Positions 23,333 through 32,080 are shown, numbered from the stretch's first letter. The stretch: DNA of 64,000 nucleotides from JAVBMJ01 sp031551275 (GCA_031551275.1 JAVBNX010000009.1:87020-151019); one strand, 5' to 3'. Program-made: numbers and translations. Notes: a model not told the origin generated them from the sequence alone.

Positions 23333-24447
23333 GCCATTCGTTGCTTGTAATCTTCATACCCGAACTCCCTCAGGAGCCGGAATTTTTCCTCTTTATCGAT
23401 CAACCCGATGGAGGGGTGCGCCACCCCGTTGAACATCGTGGTCTTGACCATCGTGTAGTGGATCATATCCTCAAAAATAACCTTGTCGCCTACCTGGGGA
23501 GCCTTTTCAAACGCCCAGTCGCCCATCTTGTCGCCCGCCAGGCAGCTGCATCCTCCCATTACCCAGCGCTGCTCGCCCTCGAGGGGCTCATGCGCCCCCC
23601 GGATAGCGGGCTTGTAGGGCATCTCCAAACAATCCGGCATATGGCAGGCGAAGGAGACGTCCAGCATGGCGGTATTGACCCCGCCGCTCAGGACCACATC
23701 CTCCACCGTGGAGAGCAAATAGCCCGTCTGCCAGGTAAAGGCGCTGCCCGGCTCGAGGATCACGCGCAGGTGGGGATAGCGCGCCCGGAAACCGGTAATG
23801 ATCCCGATCAAGCGCTCCACGTCATACCCCTCGCGCGTCATCAGGTGCCCCCCGCCCATATTGACCCATCTGAGCCCGGACAAAAAGCGCCCGAATCGCT
23901 CTTCGAAGCCGGCCAATGTCCGCGCGAGGTCATCCGCCGAGGATTCGCACAGCGCATGGAAATGCAGTCCCTCGATCCCCTCGGGCAGGAATTCAAGTCT
24001 CTCGATCCCCAGCCGTGACCCCGGCGTGCAGGGGTTGTACAGCACCGTCTCCACGGGCGACCACCCCGGATTGACCCGCAGCCCGCAGCTTACGCCCGAG
24101 GCCCGCTCCTTGAACCGCCCGTATTGCGCCAAGGAGTTGAAGGTAATGTGCGAACTCAGCTCGGCGATCCGGTCGAAGTCCCTGTCGTTGTAGACCGGCG
24201 CGTAGGTATGGGGCCGCGCCCCGAACTCCCCCGCGATCAGCCGGGCCTCCGCCAAAGAGGACGCCGTGGCCCCCGAAACGTACTCCCGGATGATCGGAAA
24301 TACCTTCCACGTCGCATTGGCTTTCAGGGCGAGGATGATCTCCGCCCCCGAACGCTCCTGCACCCGCGCGATCAGTTCAAGGTTGCGCCTTAACAGGCGC
24401 TCCTTGATCACATAACAGGGGGAAGGTATACTGGTTGTTTCTTTCAT
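23329..24447 (-). CDS. nspC: Carboxynorspermidine/carboxyspermidine decarboxylase
   Basis: 372-residue PLP decarboxylase of the alanine-racemase fold (fold III), the last step of the alternative spermidine route: carboxyspermidine to spermidine plus CO2. The PLP lysine is in LALKANATW (Lys42). HFHALCESS, WVNMGGGHLM and the phosphate/glycine loop EPGSAFTW are visible, and the other-subunit Cys is in GGCSCLAGD. The length is normal for the family. It lies downstream of carboxynorspermidine dehydrogenase, separated by a 149-base spacer holding a large inverted repeat, and overlaps the cysteate synthase gene by four bases. Confidence 0.93.
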   Translation of the reverse strand: MKETTSIPSPCYVIKERLLRRNLELIARVQERSGAEIILALKANATWKVFPIIREYVSGATASSLAEARLIAGEFGARPHTYAPVYNDRDFDRIAELSSHITFNSLAQYGRFKERASGVSCGLRVNPGWSPVETVLYNPCTPGSRLGIERLEFLPEGIEGLHFHALCESSADDLARTLAGFEERFGRFLSGLRWVNMGGGHLMTREGYDVERLIGIITGFRARYPHLRVILEPGSAFTWQTGYLLSTVEDVVLSGGVNTAMLDVSFACHMPDCLEMPYKPAIRGAHEPLEGEQRWVMGGCSCLAGDKMGDWAFEKAPQVGDKVIFEDMIHYTMVKTTMFNGVAHPSIGLIDKEEKFRLLREFGYEDYKQRMA

Positions 24448-24503
24448 GCGTCTTGAACCGGGCTTTCCAGAGTGGCGCTGTGCGCAGCGTGGGTCGAATT
24501 TTG

Positions 24504-24570
24504 CTTATCGTTCGGTCTTTCAACCGCAGCATACTAAACGTATGTGAGGATTGAAAGGGCGGAGGATAAG
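24504..24570. repeat. Large imperfect inverted repeat between the two polyamine genes
   Basis: Outer arms CTTATC (24504-24509) and GATAAG (24565-24570), middle arms CTTTCAA and TTGAAAG, and inner arms CATAC and GTATG around the loop TAAAC make a stem-loop of 67 bases, interrupted by small bulges. No T tract follows on either strand, so it is not an intrinsic terminator. It could be an mRNA-stability element, a leader or attenuator before nspC, or a palindromic repeat unit. Confidence 0.6.
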
Positions 24571-24596
24571 TGAAAGGCGGCCCGCTATCCGCGCAG

Positions 24597-25790
24597 CTAC
24601 GGTAATTCCAGGTCTACGTTGAATTTTTCCACCCAGGGCAGGCCCTGCTCGCCGATCTCGGCCATGAAAGGGTCGGGGTCGAGCTGCTCGACATTGAGCA
24701 CGCCCGGTCCCTGCCACAGCCCGCGCACGAACATTGCCGCGCCCAGCGCCGCCGGAACCCCGGTCGTATAGCTTACCGCCTGCGTCCCGGTCTCTTTGTA
24801 AGCCGCCTCGTGGTCGCAGTTGTTGTATATATAGTACGTCTTCTTTTCGCCGTCCTTTACCCCGCTGATGCGGCAGCCGATCGAGGTCAGCCCGGTGTAG
24901 TTCTCGCCCAGGCTCTTGGGGTCGGGCAGAACGGCCTTCAGAAACTGGATCGGGACGATCTCCACGCCGTTGTACATGACCGGGTCGATCCGCGCCATGC
25001 CTATGTTCTGGATCACACGCAAATGGGTAAGGTACTCCTGCCCGAAGGTCATCCAGAAGCGCGCCCTTTGCAGGGTGGGGAAGTGTTTGACCAGCGATTC
25101 GAGCTCCTCGTGGTAGATCAGGTAGGACTCCTTGGGCCCGATCTCGGGGTAGGAGATGGGTTGGTGGATGGCGTGGGGCTCGGTCTCGATCCATTGGCCG
25201 TTCTGCCAGTATTTCCCCTTCTGGGTCACTTCGCGGATGTTGATCTCGGGGTTGAAGTTGGTCGCGAAGGCCATCCCGTGGTTGCCCGCGTTGCAGTCGA
25301 TGATATCCAACGTGTGCATCTCGTCGAAGTAGTGCTTGGCCGCGTAGGCGGTGTAGATCGCCGAGCACCCCGGGTCGAATCCGCAGCCCAGGATGGCGGT
25401 CAGGCCGGCTTGTTTGAACCTGTCATGGTAGGCCCATTGCCACGAATACTCGAAGTGCGCCTCGTCCTTGGGCTCGTAGTTGGCCGTGTCGAGGTAGTTG
25501 ACCCCGCATTGCAGGCACGCCTCCATAATGGTCAAATCCTGGTAGGGCAGGGCCACGTTGATCACGATCAGCGGCTTGTAGCTGTTCATCAACGCGCAAA
25601 GCTCCTCCACGCTGTCCGCATCGACCCTGGCAGTTTGGATCCGGTCGCCCCCTATGGCTTTGGCGATTTCGTCGCATTTCGATTTGGTCCTGGAGGCCAG
25701 CATGATCTCGCTGAAAACCGGATTTTTGGCAGCCTTGTACGCCACGACCGTCCCGACGCCTCCGGCGCCGATGATTAAAAGTTTAGCCAT
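24597..25790 (-). CDS. Carboxynorspermidine dehydrogenase (saccharopine-dehydrogenase-like)
   Basis: 397-residue NADPH enzyme that condenses aspartate semialdehyde with a diamine (putrescine or diaminopropane) to the carboxy-polyamine. The N-terminal Rossmann loop LLIIGAGGVGTVVAYKA is followed by VNVALPYQDL and LDTANYEP. GCGFDPGCSAIYTAYA and the substrate domain NAGNHGMAFATNFNPE are characteristic of this group within the saccharopine dehydrogenase family. With nspC it forms the alternative spermidine pathway common in gut Bacteroidales. A promoter (-33 TTTTG near 25844-25848 and TAAATTTG at 25817-25824, minus strand) lies 26 bases upstream and serves the four-gene unit. Confidence 0.93.
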   Translation of the reverse strand: MAKLLIIGAGGVGTVVAYKAAKNPVFSEIMLASRTKSKCDEIAKAIGGDRIQTARVDADSVEELCALMNSYKPLIVINVALPYQDLTIMEACLQCGVNYLDTANYEPKDEAHFEYSWQWAYHDRFKQAGLTAILGCGFDPGCSAIYTAYAAKHYFDEMHTLDIIDCNAGNHGMAFATNFNPEINIREVTQKGKYWQNGQWIETEPHAIHQPISYPEIGPKESYLIYHEELESLVKHFPTLQRARFWMTFGQEYLTHLRVIQNIGMARIDPVMYNGVEIVPIQFLKAVLPDPKSLGENYTGLTSIGCRISGVKDGEKKTYYIYNNCDHEAAYKETGTQAVSYTTGVPAALGAAMFVRGLWQGPGVLNVEQLDPDPFMAEIGEQGLPWVEKFNVDLELP

Positions 25791-25816
25791 AGTTTTTCAA
25801 TGTACGTTTAGGGGTA

Positions 25817-25848
25817 CAAATTTAGGTAAACAATTCCGGACGGCAAAA
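25817..25848 (-). promoter_or_regulatory. Promoter of the polyamine-cysteate operon
   Basis: The minus strand carries TTTTG (complement of 25844-25848) and TAAATTTG (complement of 25817-25824) about 19 bases apart, upstream of ATG 25790. Confidence 0.55.
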
Positions 25849-25859
25849 TGCTTTTTCCG

Positions 25860-26717
25860 CTATTTCAGTCCCGCGATCCACCGTTCCAGCGCCGCCGAAA
25901 AATCATCCCACCAGGGCTGTGTGCCCCGGAATCCCCATCCGTGCCCGCCCGTGGGGTAGGTCAGCATTTCGCATCCCCCGACCCCGGCCCGGCCCAACGC
26001 CCTGAAATAGTTGACGCTGTGCTCGTAGGGAACCCCCTTGTCGTCCTGGCAATGGACCAGAAAGGCGGGCGGGGTCCCGGGGCCGACCTGCATGGCCGGG
26101 GAGAATCTTTCGAGCGTCTCCGCCGACGGATCCTCGCCCAGCAAACCCCTGACCGACCCGGCGTGGGTGTCGCCGATCATGGTCGTCACGGGATAGATCA
26201 GGATCGAAAAGCCGGGCCTGCAATCCGGCGTGCAGAGCGTGGAGGCCGTCGCGGCGAGGTGTCCCCCCGCCGAAAAGCCCATAATGCCCACCTTGCCAGG
26301 ATTTACGCCCCACTCGGAACTTCGTTCGCGCACGGTTTCTATCGCCTTGAGCGCGTCGCGCAAAGGGATTTCGCTGTGGCCGTTGGGCATCCTGTATTTG
26401 AGCACGGCGGCCGTGATCCCCCTTTGGGCCATCCATTCGGCGGCCATCCGCCCCTCGCTCTCCATCGACAGGAACATATACCCCCCGCCGGGACAGATCA
26501 CCACGCATTGGCCCGTGGCCGTGCCCTCATCCGGAAAATAGAGCGTCAACGTGGGGACCTTTACGTTGTACGCTCTCCCGTCGATCAACGTTTCCGGCTC
26601 GGACATGCCGTTCGAATCGGGCAGCCCGTCGGGATAGAGCAACATTTCGAATGTGCGGAAAGCCATCGAAGGCGACACCATAGCGCAAAACATGAGGCAA
26701 AGGGTAATCCTTTTCAT
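25860..26717 (-). CDS. Secreted alpha/beta-hydrolase, esterase/acetyl-esterase-like (copy 2)
   Basis: 285 residues from ATG 26717, with a signal peptide (MKRITLCLMFC... ending PSMAF). It shares with copy 1 at 19786 the strand VVICPGGGYM, VLKYRMPNG, KAIETVRERSSEWG, the nucleophile elbow GFSAGGH, and the C-terminal GGHGWGF. An upstream ATG at 26747 would start before the -7 box TACATTTG (complement of 26735-26742), so it is rejected. It is divergent from the glycosyltransferase gene. Duplicates of this esterase within 6 kb suggest different acyl substrates. No SusC/D or glycosidase neighbour defines one. Confidence 0.85.
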   Translation of the reverse strand: MKRITLCLMFCAMVSPSMAFRTFEMLLYPDGLPDSNGMSEPETLIDGRAYNVKVPTLTLYFPDEGTATGQCVVICPGGGYMFLSMESEGRMAAEWMAQRGITAAVLKYRMPNGHSEIPLRDALKAIETVRERSSEWGVNPGKVGIMGFSAGGHLAATASTLCTPDCRPGFSILIYPVTTMIGDTHAGSVRGLLGEDPSAETLERFSPAMQVGPGTPPAFLVHCQDDKGVPYEHSVNYFRALGRAGVGGCEMLTYPTGGHGWGFRGTQPWWDDFSAALERWIAGLK

Positions 26718-26734
26718 CCTAAATCCTTTGAAGG

Positions 26735-26762
26735 CAAATGTAACCAAAAATCCCTATATTTG
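26735..26762. promoter_or_regulatory. Divergent -7 boxes
   Basis: Minus-strand TACATTTG (26735-26742) precedes the esterase start at 26717. Plus-strand TATATTTG (26755-26762) precedes the glycosyltransferase start at 26781. The two promoters share about 30 bases. Confidence 0.6.
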
Positions 26763-26780
26763 CACCAAACCTCAAACGCA

Positions 26781-27635
26781 ATGTGGTACGATAAATACAT
26801 GGGATACTTTGGCGACTTCGACGCCTTCCCCCCCGAGCTCTTCGCCCAAACCAAAGCCCGGTTGGACGCCCTGGAAAAAGGCCCCGTCGAGGTCTCCTTT
26901 GTGGTGATCGCCTACAACGAGGAGAAGAACCTGCTGCCCTGCATCCTCTCGCTGGCCGATCTGAAGACCGACCGCTCCGTGGAGGTGATCGTGGTCGACA
27001 ACAACTCGAAGGACCGCACCCGGGAGCTGATCGACCGTTTGGGCGTGCGCACCGTCTTCCAGCCCAAACAGGGCCACGGCCACGCGCGCCAGGCGGGCAT
27101 GGACGCCGCCCGGGGCAAGTACCACTTCTCGGGCGACAGCGATTCGCTGTACCGCCCCACCCACATCGACGCGATGCTCAAGCAGTTGGAAAAGCCCGGC
27201 ACCTCGTGCGTGTTCGCCCCCTACGGCTTCTATCCCGACGGGAAAAAGAGCCGCCTGCAACTCTCCTTCTACGAATTCTTCCGCGATCTGGTGGTCCGTT
27301 TCCGCGCCGTCAAGCGCCCCGAGCTCTCGGTGGGCGGGGCGGCCTTCGCTTTCCGCACGGAGGACGGCCGCAAGTTCGGCTGGCGGACCGACATCAAGCG
27401 CGGCGAGGACGGCTCGATGCTGTGGAGCCTCAACGCGGTGGGCAAACCCCGCCTGGTCATGTCGCGCAAGGCCCGCATCGCCTCGAGCTCCCGCCGTCTG
27501 GATGCCGACGGCTCGATGGGCGCGATGATCTGGCAGCGCTTCAAAAAGGATCTTTTGCGCTTCGGCAGCCTCTTTAAACGCAGCAAGGGCTACACCGACC
27601 ACGAATCGAATTTAAGGGAAGACCGCGAGAAATAA
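26781..27635 (+). CDS. Family 2 glycosyltransferase
   Basis: 284 residues. The GT-A core starts at about residue 36 with VSFVVIAYNEEKNLLPCI, followed by VIVVDNNSKDRT, KQGHGHARQAGMDAA and SGDSDSLYRP (the DxD position). GGAAFAFRTEDGRKFGWRTDIKRGEDG supplies the acceptor/ED region. There are no membrane segments, so it is a cytosolic transferase, probably adding one sugar to a lipid-linked or surface glycan. It is not linked to the capsule locus 7 kb away. The start lies 18 bases after the -7 box TATATTTG. Confidence 0.88.
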   Translation: MWYDKYMGYFGDFDAFPPELFAQTKARLDALEKGPVEVSFVVIAYNEEKNLLPCILSLADLKTDRSVEVIVVDNNSKDRTRELIDRLGVRTVFQPKQGHGHARQAGMDAARGKYHFSGDSDSLYRPTHIDAMLKQLEKPGTSCVFAPYGFYPDGKKSRLQLSFYEFFRDLVVRFRAVKRPELSVGGAAFAFRTEDGRKFGWRTDIKRGEDGSMLWSLNAVGKPRLVMSRKARIASSSRRLDADGSMGAMIWQRFKKDLLRFGSLFKRSKGYTDHESNLREDREK

Positions 27636-27683
27636 TACGGCCTAGACAGTGCTTGAACGACTTAATCCAAATATATTGGCCTA

Positions 27684-28730
27684 ATGAAAAGAATCATTGT
27701 TACCACAACGAATAGCGTTGAAGGCTCAGAAATAATTAAGTATTTGGGAATCGTTTCCAATAATGTGGTTTTAGGGACGAATATATTTTCCGACCTTTTA
27801 GCATCACTTAGTGATATTTTCGGCGGCACATCGGGTACATATCAAAAAAAATTGCGCGAAATATACGATATGAATATTGCCTGTATAAGCGAAAAGGCAA
27901 AAGCGTTGGGTGCCAATGGAATTGTTGGGGTGCGGATTGATTTTGACGAAATATCCGGAGGCGGTAAGTCCATGTTCATGGCGTCGATTGTGGGCACAGC
28001 TGTCGTCATACAGCATCCAGAAACTGCAGTTCCAGATTCTGCGAAACAGGTGGTTGGTTATGATGAGTTGTCGAATGAATTGACCAAACGCGGGATAATT
28101 AATCTATTGAATGATAAAAAACTGCCTACTAAAGAGTTGTGGAACCACCTATTTCTCAATCCGATTGATAATATAGCGGAGCCTCTACTCGCTTTGTATA
28201 CAGATACGGTTTACCAATGTTCTGAAGCATTGTATCTCGATGAGTTGAATAAGAATCTGCCGACGTATATGAGCATCGTATCTAAAGATATAGCCATAAG
28301 GTCTTTGTATGGTCTTTTACCATCTAAAGGGAAAAAAGTACTACCCATTATTGAGGCGAATAAACTATTTTCTGCAAAAGAGGTAATTAATTTACTCCAA
28401 TGCGGAGAAATAGATGCCGCCATCAGTGTGTTGTCGGTCCCGTTGGAATACTATACATCCAACGATGTGGATGAAATGAAAACCATTGCCGATATGGTTG
28501 ACAGTCTTCCGATGAAAGGAGGGAAGCAGACGGTAAAAGGGGGTATGCTCTCCAAGGAGAAAGAAAAGTACATTTGCCCCAACGGGCACGCTAATAATGC
28601 CGAATATGAGTTTTGCAAAACCTGCGGAAAAGATGCAAAAGGGTTGACAGAGTCCCAATGGGTAGAGATAAACACGTTTAAGCGAAATATCCAATGCATC
28701 GAGGACCTTTTCGCGGAGAACCGGAATTAA
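27684..28730 (+). CDS. YbjQ-like (UPF0145) domain protein with C-terminal zinc ribbon
   Basis: 348 residues. The N-terminal 110 residues match the YbjQ/UPF0145 fold (IIVTTTNSVEGSEIIKYLGIV, then EKAKALGANGIVGVRIDFDEI). An unassigned helical middle follows, then a C-terminal zinc ribbon (Cys298, His302, Cys311, Cys314) with NGHANNAEYEFCKTCGK. YbjQ proteins form pentamers of unknown role, once called heavy-metal-binding. The gene uses far more A/T-ending codons than its neighbours and looks horizontally acquired. It has no operon partner. A near-consensus TATATTGG lies about 15 bases upstream. Confidence 0.7.
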   Translation: MKRIIVTTTNSVEGSEIIKYLGIVSNNVVLGTNIFSDLLASLSDIFGGTSGTYQKKLREIYDMNIACISEKAKALGANGIVGVRIDFDEISGGGKSMFMASIVGTAVVIQHPETAVPDSAKQVVGYDELSNELTKRGIINLLNDKKLPTKELWNHLFLNPIDNIAEPLLALYTDTVYQCSEALYLDELNKNLPTYMSIVSKDIAIRSLYGLLPSKGKKVLPIIEANKLFSAKEVINLLQCGEIDAAISVLSVPLEYYTSNDVDEMKTIADMVDSLPMKGGKQTVKGGMLSKEKEKYICPNGHANNAEYEFCKTCGKDAKGLTESQWVEINTFKRNIQCIEDLFAENRN

Positions 28731-28784
28731 CCCTGAATGTCGAAAGGGTAGCCGGTGCAGCCCCGAACGGAAGCCTTGCTGTGA

Positions 28785-29456
28785 TCAGAAATGAGTCCTG
28801 CTGTCTTTTCCTATGATCTTCCAGAGCAACCCGGTGGTCTCGAAGGTCGTGCTGATGGTGAACTGCTCCCGTCCCGACACGTCCGCCTTGCGCTCCCTGT
28901 GGGTTATGTTCCAGCCCTTTTTCAGGTCGAGCGCGAACGTATCGTCCGTCCCTTTCGTCTTTTTGACCACTCCGGTTAGGGTAACAGCCCTGTCGACGTA
29001 GATAAAGCCCACCCGCGCGGTACCCACCGCCCAGTCGTTGCCTTTGCCGTAGTAGACGTTGCCGATGCCGGTATTTGAATCGTCGAACGCATAGAACTCC
29101 TCCTCGTCGATGCCGTACACCTTTACCTTGGCGTCCGAGATCGAAAGGCCGCTCATATCGTCCCCGTCGAACATGGCGCTGATCGTGGCCAGGTAAGCGT
29201 CGTTGAGCGGAGCGGGCAGGGTCAGCGAGAAACCGCCGTTTACGAAATCCGCCCTGACGGCGATCGACGCAGCCGATGCGGCCTTGACCGCCCCGGGGCC
29301 TTTCAGGTCGATGCCGACCTGGTGGACGCCCTGGATGTCGCCGCCGACGTTCGCCGCCGTGATCACTTTCGGGGAGGGCGCGTCTCCATCCTTGTCTTTG
29401 TCGCAGCCCGCCAACGCGAAGGCCGCCAGAGTGCAAAAAAACACCAATTTTTTCAT
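28785..29456 (-). CDS. Lipoprotein of unknown function
   Basis: 223 residues from ATG 29456: signal MKKLVFFCTLAAFALAGC with lipobox ALAGC, then an Asp/Lys-rich tether (DKDKDGD). The rest is beta-rich, with no recognised motif and no cysteines after the lipobox. A longer frame to 29543 would put 29 residues before the signal and is rejected. It is flanked by the acquired YbjQ-like gene (convergent) and by rluB (about 120 bases upstream on the same strand). It is probably anchored in the outer membrane facing the periplasm or the surface. I do not recognise the family. Confidence 0.7.
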   Translation of the reverse strand: MKKLVFFCTLAAFALAGCDKDKDGDAPSPKVITAANVGGDIQGVHQVGIDLKGPGAVKAASAASIAVRADFVNGGFSLTLPAPLNDAYLATISAMFDGDDMSGLSISDAKVKVYGIDEEEFYAFDDSNTGIGNVYYGKGNDWAVGTARVGFIYVDRAVTLTGVVKKTKGTDDTFALDLKKGWNITHRERKADVSGREQFTISTTFETTGLLWKIIGKDSRTHF

Positions 29457-29579
29457 GGTCACTAAAATTTGGGGGGTTAATGTTGTCGAACGGGTCATCG
29501 ATGAATGCAGCACAAAGCTACACCCTTGCCGGCCACCCGTCAACCCCCCTTTTTAGTGTTTTTTTGCTGATTTGCAGCC

Positions 29580-30815
29580 CTATTCGTAGGCCCCCGACTT
29601 GAGCGTGCCCACCTCGACCGGCGTGAGGAACCGCCATCCGCCCCGCTTGAGCTTCTGCTTGGTCAGCCCGGCGAAGTAGACCCGGTCGAGCTTCTGGACC
29701 TTGTAGCCCAGCGCTTCGAACATCCGCCTGACCACCCGGTTGCGCCCCGAGTGGATCTCGATGCCGATCTCCTTGCGGTTTTCCTTCACGTAGCTGATAT
29801 CGTCCGCCGCGATGGGACCGTCCTCCAGCTCTATGCCTTTGGATATCTGGTCCATATCGGCTTTGGTCAGCGCCTTGTCGAGCGTTACCTGGTAGATCTT
29901 CTTCTTGTTGAACGAGGGGTGGGTCAACCGCTTGGTCAGGTCCCCGTCGTTGGTAAACAACAGCACGCCCATGCTGTTCTTGTCGAGCCTGCCCACCGGG
30001 TAGACCCTCTCGTGGCACGCCTCTTTCAACAGGTCCATCACGATCTTGTCCGCGTGGGGATCCTCGATGGTGGTGGCGTAGCCTTTGGGCTTGTTCATCA
30101 CGATGTAGACCTTCTTCTCGCCTTTGAGCGTCTGGTCGTGGAACTGTACGTTGTCGGTCGGCAACACTTTGGTTCCCAGCTCGGTGACGATCTTCCCGTT
30201 CACGCTTACAACCCCCGATGCGATGTAGGTGTCGGCCTCGCGGCGCGAACACATTCCCGACTGGGCGATAAAGCGGTTCAGCCTCACGGGCTTGTCCTGC
30301 ACCGGGGCGCTGAACCTCGGGTAGTTGTCCTTGTCGTATTTGGGCTGGTCGTCGCGTTTATCCTTCTTGAATCCCGGTTTTCTGTCGTACCCGGGCTTGC
30401 CGTCGAATTTACGCCCCGGCTTGCCGTCGTAATCCCTTTCGGGGCGGGGTTTTCCGTATGCGGGTTTGTCTTTCGAGTATGCAGGTTTGTCTTTCCCGTA
30501 GCCAGGCTTATCTTTTGCGAATCCGGGTTTGTCTTTCCCGTACCCGCCGCGGTCCTTGTCGTATCCGGGACGGGGCTTGCCGTAGGCGCCTTTTTCCCGG
30601 TTGTCCGCGGGCCTCTCGCGGTTATAGTCCGGCCTTTCGCGGTTGAAATCGCGCTCTCTGCGCTCCGGCTTCTCCTTGTCGCCTTCCCAGGCGGGGCGGT
30701 TGTCGGGGGTAAAATTGGGGTTGAACGACCGCCTCACGGCGTCGCCCACGGCACCCGGCCGGCGTTCTACTTTCGAGTAGGACGATGTGCGCGTCCTCTT
30801 TTTCTTGTTCTCCAT
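29580..30815 (-). CDS. 23S rRNA pseudouridine synthase, RluB/RluF type, with long low-complexity N-terminus
   Basis: 411 residues. An S4 RNA-binding domain (about 177-235, VRLNRFIAQSGMCSRREAD) and an RsuA/RluB catalytic domain follow a basic N-terminal tail. The catalytic Asp278 lies in GRLDKNSMG, and the C-terminal signature GRNRVVRRMFEALGY is intact. Residues 1-175 are unstructured and very charged, with the repeat KDKPxYxKDKP/GYGKDKPG between about 78 and 120. Such tails occur on Bacteroidota RluB proteins and probably help RNA contact. Its promoter TACCTTTG (complement of 30833-30840) is 17 bases before the ATG, and it is divergent from the MalY-type gene. Confidence 0.9.
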   Translation of the reverse strand: MENKKKRTRTSSYSKVERRPGAVGDAVRRSFNPNFTPDNRPAWEGDKEKPERRERDFNRERPDYNRERPADNREKGAYGKPRPGYDKDRGGYGKDKPGFAKDKPGYGKDKPAYSKDKPAYGKPRPERDYDGKPGRKFDGKPGYDRKPGFKKDKRDDQPKYDKDNYPRFSAPVQDKPVRLNRFIAQSGMCSRREADTYIASGVVSVNGKIVTELGTKVLPTDNVQFHDQTLKGEKKVYIVMNKPKGYATTIEDPHADKIVMDLLKEACHERVYPVGRLDKNSMGVLLFTNDGDLTKRLTHPSFNKKKIYQVTLDKALTKADMDQISKGIELEDGPIAADDISYVKENRKEIGIEIHSGRNRVVRRMFEALGYKVQKLDRVYFAGLTKQKLKRGGWRFLTPVEVGTLKSGAYE

Positions 30816-30832
30816 GGGTCGTAATTCTGCGG

Positions 30833-30896
30833 CAAAGGTAATTTATTTTCAACCAAGAATGCAATTTGCGAACCAATCCTAAATTTTATAGTTTTG
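30833..30896. promoter_or_regulatory. Divergent promoters of the pseudouridine synthase and MalY-type genes
   Basis: The minus-strand -7 box TACCTTTG lies at 30833-30840. The plus-strand pair is TTTG (30865-30868) and TAGTTTTG (30889-30896), 20 bases apart. The latter rules out the upstream in-frame start at 30866 for the aminotransferase. Confidence 0.6.
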
Positions 30897-30913
30897 TGGG
30901 CAAAGAAAAACGC

Positions 30914-32080
30914 ATGATTTACGATTTCGATCATATTGCACAGCGCGAGGGGACCGATTGTTTCAAGTACGACGGCCGCGAGCAGGTCTTCGGCCGCGGG
31001 GACGTAATCCCCGCCTGGGTCGCCGACATGGATTTCCCCGTCGCCCCCTTTATCCGTGAGGCCCTGGCCCACCGCCTGGAAAACCCCGTTTACGGCTACG
31101 AGTTCCGCTCCGACGCCTTCTCCGGCGCGGTGGCCGGGTGGGTGGGCCGCCGCAACGGTTGGCAGATCGATCCCCGCTGGGTTGACTTCACTCCGGGCGT
31201 GGTGGCCGGTTTCGCGCTGGCGATCCGGGCTTTGAGCGCTAAAGGCGACGGGGTGGTGATCCAGCCGCCCGTCTACCACCCCTTCGCGCAGGTGATCAAG
31301 GCCAACGGCCGCAAAGTGATCGACAACCAGCTCAAACCCACGCCGGAGGGCTACCGCATCGACTTCGAGGAGCTCGACCGCAAGTTGCGCCAGGCCCGCC
31401 TGCTGCTCTTTTGCAACCCCCACAACCCCACGGGCCGGGTCTTTACCCGGGAGGAGTTGCAGCAGGTGGCCGACCTGTGCCGGAAGCACAACGTGAGGAT
31501 CATCTCCGACGAGATCCACTGTGATTTGATCCAAAAGCCCCACCGCCACATCCACATCGCCTCCCTGTCGGACTGGGCGCTGGAAAACACCGTTACCCTG
31601 GTCGCCCCGAGCAAGACCTTCAACCTGGCCGCCCTCTCGACCGCCGTCTCGATTACCCCGTCCGCCTCTTTGCGCCGCAAGCTGACCGCCGCCATGGACA
31701 AGCTCCACGTCGGTTTGGGCAACACCTTCGGCAACGCGGCATTGATCGCCGCCTACACGCAGGGCGACGAGTGGCTCGACCAGCTTAACGCCTACACGGG
31801 CAAAAGTATGCAATGGGTATGCGATTTTCTGGAAAAGCAGCTCCCTTCGGTCAGGAGCAGCGTCTCGGAGGGGACCTACATGATGTGGCTGGATTTCACG
31901 GAGTGGAAGCTCCCCGGCGCCCAACTGCACGACCACCTGATCCAAAAAGCGGGCGTGGGCCTCAACGACGGAAGGATGTTCGGTCCCGGCGGCGAAGGCT
32001 TTATGAGGCTCAACTGCGCCTCCTCGCTGGCTGTCATACAACAAATCATGGAGCGGATAGCCGCCTCCAAGCCGCGTTGA
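30914..32080 (+). CDS. MalY/PatB-type PLP C-S lyase (cystathionine beta-lyase)
   Basis: 388-residue fold I aminotransferase-class enzyme. The N-terminus MIYDFDHIAQREGTDCFKYD and the WVADMDFPVAPFI segment are the MalY/PatB signature. NPHNPTGRVF, SDEIHCDLI and the PLP lysine Lys234 in APSKTFNLAAL follow, and RLNCASS near the C-terminus binds the substrate carboxylate. It most likely splits cystathionine or cysteine conjugates to pyruvate, ammonia and a thiol in the cytoplasm. The chosen ATG lies 17 bases after the -7 box. Convergent with argF', with three bases between stops. Confidence 0.9.
   Translation: MIYDFDHIAQREGTDCFKYDGREQVFGRGDVIPAWVADMDFPVAPFIREALAHRLENPVYGYEFRSDAFSGAVAGWVGRRNGWQIDPRWVDFTPGVVAGFALAIRALSAKGDGVVIQPPVYHPFAQVIKANGRKVIDNQLKPTPEGYRIDFEELDRKLRQARLLLFCNPHNPTGRVFTREELQQVADLCRKHNVRIISDEIHCDLIQKPHRHIHIASLSDWALENTVTLVAPSKTFNLAALSTAVSITPSASLRRKLTAAMDKLHVGLGNTFGNAALIAAYTQGDEWLDQLNAYTGKSMQWVCDFLEKQLPSVRSSVSEGTYMMWLDFTEWKLPGAQLHDHLIQKAGVGLNDGRMFGPGGEGFMRLNCASSLAVIQQIMERIAASKPR

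Noticed and set aside
30767..32044. Minus-strand open frame of 425 codons opposite the MalY-type gene
   Set aside because: The plus strand carries a complete PLP enzyme with intact motifs; the antisense frame shows none.
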